Shown in pieces: positions 60,317-64,000 of a stretch of DNA of 64,000 nucleotides. This DNA is from Drosophila persimilis (taxonomy: Eukaryota > Arthropoda > Insecta > Diptera > Drosophilidae). Made by a program: the position numbers and the translations under genes. The stretch lies in the NCBI RefSeq assembly GCF_003286085.1, contig NW_020825322.1, forward strand, positions 930,001-994,000. Reading direction: 5' to 3'. The notes under the pieces were generated by a model. It worked only from the letters and a program-made list of their open reading frames with translations. It did not search any database and was not told the origin of the DNA. The first letter of the stretch is position 1. Each line of letters starts with the position of its first letter.

Positions 60317-63300
60317 ATGTTCTTCTTCTCCTTCTTCTTTGGCTTTGGCCTCCACCGCGGGCTGCTGCCACTTGCCGCCGTTATCGGCCTGCTGCATCTG
60401 CCGCAATTTGTGTGTCATGCTAGCTGGGCAACCAGAACGACGCTAACCGCCGCCACTACCACCGTCACTGCCACTTCCACTGACACCTCCCCATCCCCCA
60501 GCCCAACCCAAGCCCCAACCTCAACCCCAACCCTAGCTCCATCTGCAGTCCCATCTATGCAAATCCAGCGGCTGCAAGTGAATTGCAGTAGGGAAATGCT
60601 GGATATGCAGCTGCAGCTGAGCCGACCCTTTCGCGGCCTGCTCTACGCCAAGGACTTTCCGCTGGAGTGTCGGTCCAGCGGCAAAGACTCCACTCACCTG
60701 CAGCTGCGCATCCCCACCTCCGGCTGTGGCGTACGTGCCGATCCCCTAGCCGACGGCGGCATAGAGTACACCGTGCGGGTGATGCTCCAGATGGAGCAAA
60801 AGCTGCGCCAAAGCACGGACATCCTCAGCTCGGTTAGGTGTCAGTTGCCGCCCAAGGCCATGGGCATGCCGCTGCCTGGAGTGCCAGGTTTGCGGACGGA
60901 CAGTGGTCGGGAGAGGTAAGCCAAAATAATTCCTAAACTGTCCATATCCATATCCATATTCATTCCAGGAATGCAAGAATGCGTGCCTTGGCTGCAGCGT
61001 CTGCCATCCATCTGGCCTCCTCTACGGTCCCATCTACAGTGCCTCATCATCATCATAATCAACATATGGACACGCCGCGCGTTCGGATTTGGCTCGAACT
61101 GGGCGGTCCCAATGGCACTGGCTCTGTGGAGGTGGGCGTGCCCACCACCCTAACCGTACGCGCCATTGTACCCGGCACAATCGGGGTCCGTGTGGTGGAT
61201 TGTGCGGCACTCGATGGACTGGGAGAGTCCACGCAGCAGTTGCTCGATGCACGCGGCTGTCCCATTGACGAGCAGGTGAGTACAGTCTCTCGGAGATTCC
61301 CCCAACCATTTGCGTAACCAGCGCCGGCGGCGAGACATTCTACAAGACGGAGAAAAAAACATAGAGAGAGAGAGAGAGGGGTAGATATGTATAGTATGTG
61401 ATTAACCGTTAGACCAAAGAGACAAGACCCAGACGAGACAAGGCAAAAGATCATTAATTAATGAAGCTGAAGCTGCTGTTGATGCTGATGCTGATGATGC
61501 GATTGATCGCATTTAACTTTCATTTTTATAGACGGGTATCTAGTGGGTATCAGAGAGTATACACAACAACCGCCAGATCATGGGCCGATAATCTCTAGTT
61601 ACTACAACAATCGATTGCAGGATCACAGAAACTCCCACAATCGATATTGGGACTTGCACATCCTATCCATAGTCTCTCTCTTTCTCACACACACACACAC
61701 ACACACACAACACGGACTCTCTGCGAACTGCAGCAGCGACGCCTCATTAATTGTAACAGTTATTACAGCACCGACCGCGCGGCATTAAATGTGAAGGCAA
61801 AAGGCAGCAAAACTGTTAGCCATAATTACGCGATCATCGTTAGAACAGTTTTCGTTGCCCAGCCAAGCAGTGGAGCCCCTTCCCCCTTAAAAGTCATTAA
61901 AGAAACTACGAAAAACAACTAAAACAAACGCCTGCGAACTGTTCTCTGGGTTCTTGCTTCAGTTCTTCTTGAGTAAATTAGGAGGTCACAACAATTAGCC
62001 AACAGTGAAATACATAGAAATATTTATCGTTTAGCATTTTGACATCCAGTTGTTTCTGTTGGTGCTGTTGCCCCATCTCCATCTCCGGACAGCACCACCA
62101 CCACCAGCGGAACGCAGCGCAACGGAAGGGGCAATGGCAATGACATTGCCAGTCCAGCCATTTGCATTTTGGTCTCCTCTCCGTTCCGTTCCATCCGGGG
62201 GCGCGGCGGCGGTGCGGTGGTTCGGTGTTAGCGTCGTCGCAGCTTTATGCACATGTCATTCATTTGCGGCCTTAAATGGGTCAAACAAATCTTTTTCTGA
62301 CGCTGCCTTGCTGCTCTTCTCTTCTCCATTGTTGCCTTTGCATTGGAGAAGCAGCAAAAAAATCTCACGGCTTAATTTTTGTTTTAGTTTAACGGAATGA
62401 AGAAAAAAAAGCACAACAGCAACAAAAAGAGAAAAAAAAACAACAACAACAACAGATGAAACCATTTGCATTTTATGTTTGTTTTATTGTTTGGCTCTGC
62501 CTCTGTCTTGTCTTGTCTTGGAACTTACCTTCCGTTTTAGCACATTTCATTTTCTTTTGCGCTGGTTTGCCCCCTTCGCCTGGCCTGCCTGCCTACCCCT
62601 ACCCTACCCCCGCAAACAGATTGCAAATTTATGCGCACAACCATCACAAGTTGATTTGTTTGGTTTAGAAACACTTCTGGGTCAGAGCGTGGAAGAAAAG
62701 TGAAATAAAAACTTTTGTCTTTTGTTTGTTTGCGCTCGCGCAGCGATGGCACAGTTTTTTTTCTTATTTCTATCGAGAACAGAACCGTTATGAGACCAGA
62801 TACCCGGTTTCGATAGATCCTGCCAGCCAATTTCGATGCGAATTTGAATTTGATATCGAATTTGAATTTAAAAAATGCATTGCATTGACTCCTCTCTGCA
62901 AACTGTGCAGTCTGTGTCGGAGCTTAAGATTAACCCATATCTTTGGTCTTGAACTGACTGCAGTTCTAACCATATCTATGCATAATTTACACTGACAAAC
63001 ATTTCAGTGGCCGGAAGACAAAAGATTATCACTTTTTCATCCGTTTCGATCCACTTTACACTTGGTTACGTACACAAATACACAAATGTAAATATTTGCC
63101 ATCTTTTTGCACGTGAACTCGTTTGAACTTCCGCAACAATTTGCTCTTATTGTTATTGTCTCAGGTTTCGCAGTCACACAACCATCCCATACCATCCCAT
63201 TTCATCCCATCCCACAACCCACCCACACATGCGGCAACACGTGCTCTTGGGGGTCTTGTAAATTGAAACCAGACATCATCACCAGGCTAATCAACGTGCC

Positions 63301-63982
63301 GCGGGGGCCCTCTTTCGGTTTTCCTCCTCGGTAGCAACAATGGGCTGGAAGACGAGATGTAAATCACATTGTCTTGTAATTTCATACATTTGCACTACGT
63401 TTGGAAGCGGAGCACCGCACCGCACACCTACTCGTACTGCGAGTACTACTAGGCTACTTTGTAGTAGTACCTCAATCTGCCATTGAACTTGGCTGCAAAA
63501 CATGACTTTTGTTGCCGTTTCTTGTGCGCGTACGCCACGTAACGGAAGTGGCCAAATGTAAGCGTGTAAAAGAGAATGGTTAGCGCGGGATTTTGTCACC
63601 GCATACCCATACCGCGCATATTGTATAAGCGATCATAAAACCTACAATACACTACCTACCCATTAAAACGTAATGGTTCAGGTTCAGGGGCAGAGACAGC
63701 GACAGAGACAGGTACATGCACAAACAGGTTCACGGACATCCCCGAAAAAGTGTTGACCCGCGACCCTGTCTAAAGTTCTTGCTGTCTTGTCTATGACTTT
63801 CGCAGGTAATGCCCGCTCTACACATACACCACAAGCCCGCAGAGGAGGGCTGGTCAAAGCAGCACGAGGAAGATCTGGTCGAGCGCACTTTTGCGGCCAC
63901 ATTTCCCGCCTTCAAGTTTCCCGATCGCGAGCGCCTTCATGTCAGCTGTGGCGTGCAGCTATGCAAGGGGAAGTGTCCGAAT
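60317..63982 (+). CDS. Zona pellucida (ZP) domain protein, 5' part
   Basis: This is a secreted or membrane ZP-domain protein of the apical extracellular matrix type. Exons fit at 60317-60915, 60969-61275 and 63806-63982; frames join (phase 2, then 0) and a GTAAGT donor at 63983 shows it continues past the window. The ATG at 60317 begins a hydrophobic leader (MFFFSFFFGFGL...LLPLAAVIGLLHL), followed by a Thr/Ser/Pro-rich mucin-like stretch. The ZP domain begins near residue 79 (IQRLQVNCSREMLDMQLQLSRPF), and the third exon carries LHVSCGVQLCKGKCP, a Cys-rich segment typical of the ZP-C half. Intron 2 is about 2.5 kb. Only the first 361 codons are visible; the family member cannot be named. Confidence 0.8.
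61276..63805 (+). other. Large intron of the ZP gene
   Basis: Flanked by a GTGAGT donor and a TTTCGCAG acceptor. It is AT-rich with a CA microsatellite at 61686-61709 and no supported gene inside. Confidence 0.6.
61686..61709. repeat. CA dinucleotide microsatellite
   Basis: About 12 AC units in tandem inside the ZP gene intron. Confidence 0.85.
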
Positions 63983-64000
63983 GTAAGTACCAGTACCAGT

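Overview
The window is nuclear DNA of a Drosophila fly. The evidence is short introns of about 55-75 nt, CAG- and AAC-rich coding tracts, INE-1/DINE-1-like interspersed repeats, DRE (TATCGATA) promoter motifs and a gene set I recognise: slpr, Traf6, Gbeta5, alpha-PheRS, Smox and Drc1. In D. melanogaster I associate several of these (slpr, Smox, alpha-PheRS, Traf6) with X-chromosome bands around 7D-7E, so this is probably a Muller element A (X) segment. The repeat type and the divergence from D. melanogaster suggest another Sophophora species, possibly of the obscura group; that is an inference.

Layout. 1-8 kb is non-coding or intergenic: simple repeats, a cluster of INE-1-like repeats at 2.4-4.1 kb and a DRE cluster at 7.76-7.94 kb. 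8.4-13.9 kb holds slipper (slpr), the JNK-pathway mixed-lineage kinase, with eight coding exons. 16.0-18.0 kb holds a three-exon low-complexity gene of unknown function with a striking in-frame extension past its TAG stop. 20.07-20.80 kb is a decayed odorant receptor. 22.1-31.5 kb holds a MARCH5-like RING-CH ligase, a PARP16-like ADP-ribosyltransferase, a group III secreted phospholipase A2, Traf6 and a secreted lipase. 31.9-41.0 kb is a minus-strand C2H2 zinc-finger cluster of four genes, interrupted by Gbeta5 on the plus strand. Three of the four share an unusual N-terminal CGE...C2H2-like module. 41.7-44.5 kb holds alpha-PheRS and a small intronless gene with a Ski7-like motif. 45.2-50.5 kb is Smox with long UTRs. 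50.6-57.7 kb holds three minus-strand genes: a 7-finger protein, the axonemal protein Drc1 and another 7-finger protein. 60.3-64.0 kb contains the 5' part of a zona pellucida (ZP) domain protein that runs off the window end.

The genes do not form an operon; they are independent. Signalling genes are prominent: slpr (JNK), Traf6 (JNK/NF-kB, upstream of MLK-type kinases), Gbeta5 (RGS/G protein) and Smox (activin). The best leads for something undescribed are the stop-codon readthrough candidate at 18024, the alternative polybasic/dicysteine slpr tail at 11.4 kb, the stand-alone Ski7-like protein, the CGE-type N-terminal module of the zinc-finger cluster, a PARP16-like enzyme that appears to keep a catalytic glutamate, and a perfect 32-bp palindrome flanked by short direct repeats at 58.5 kb.
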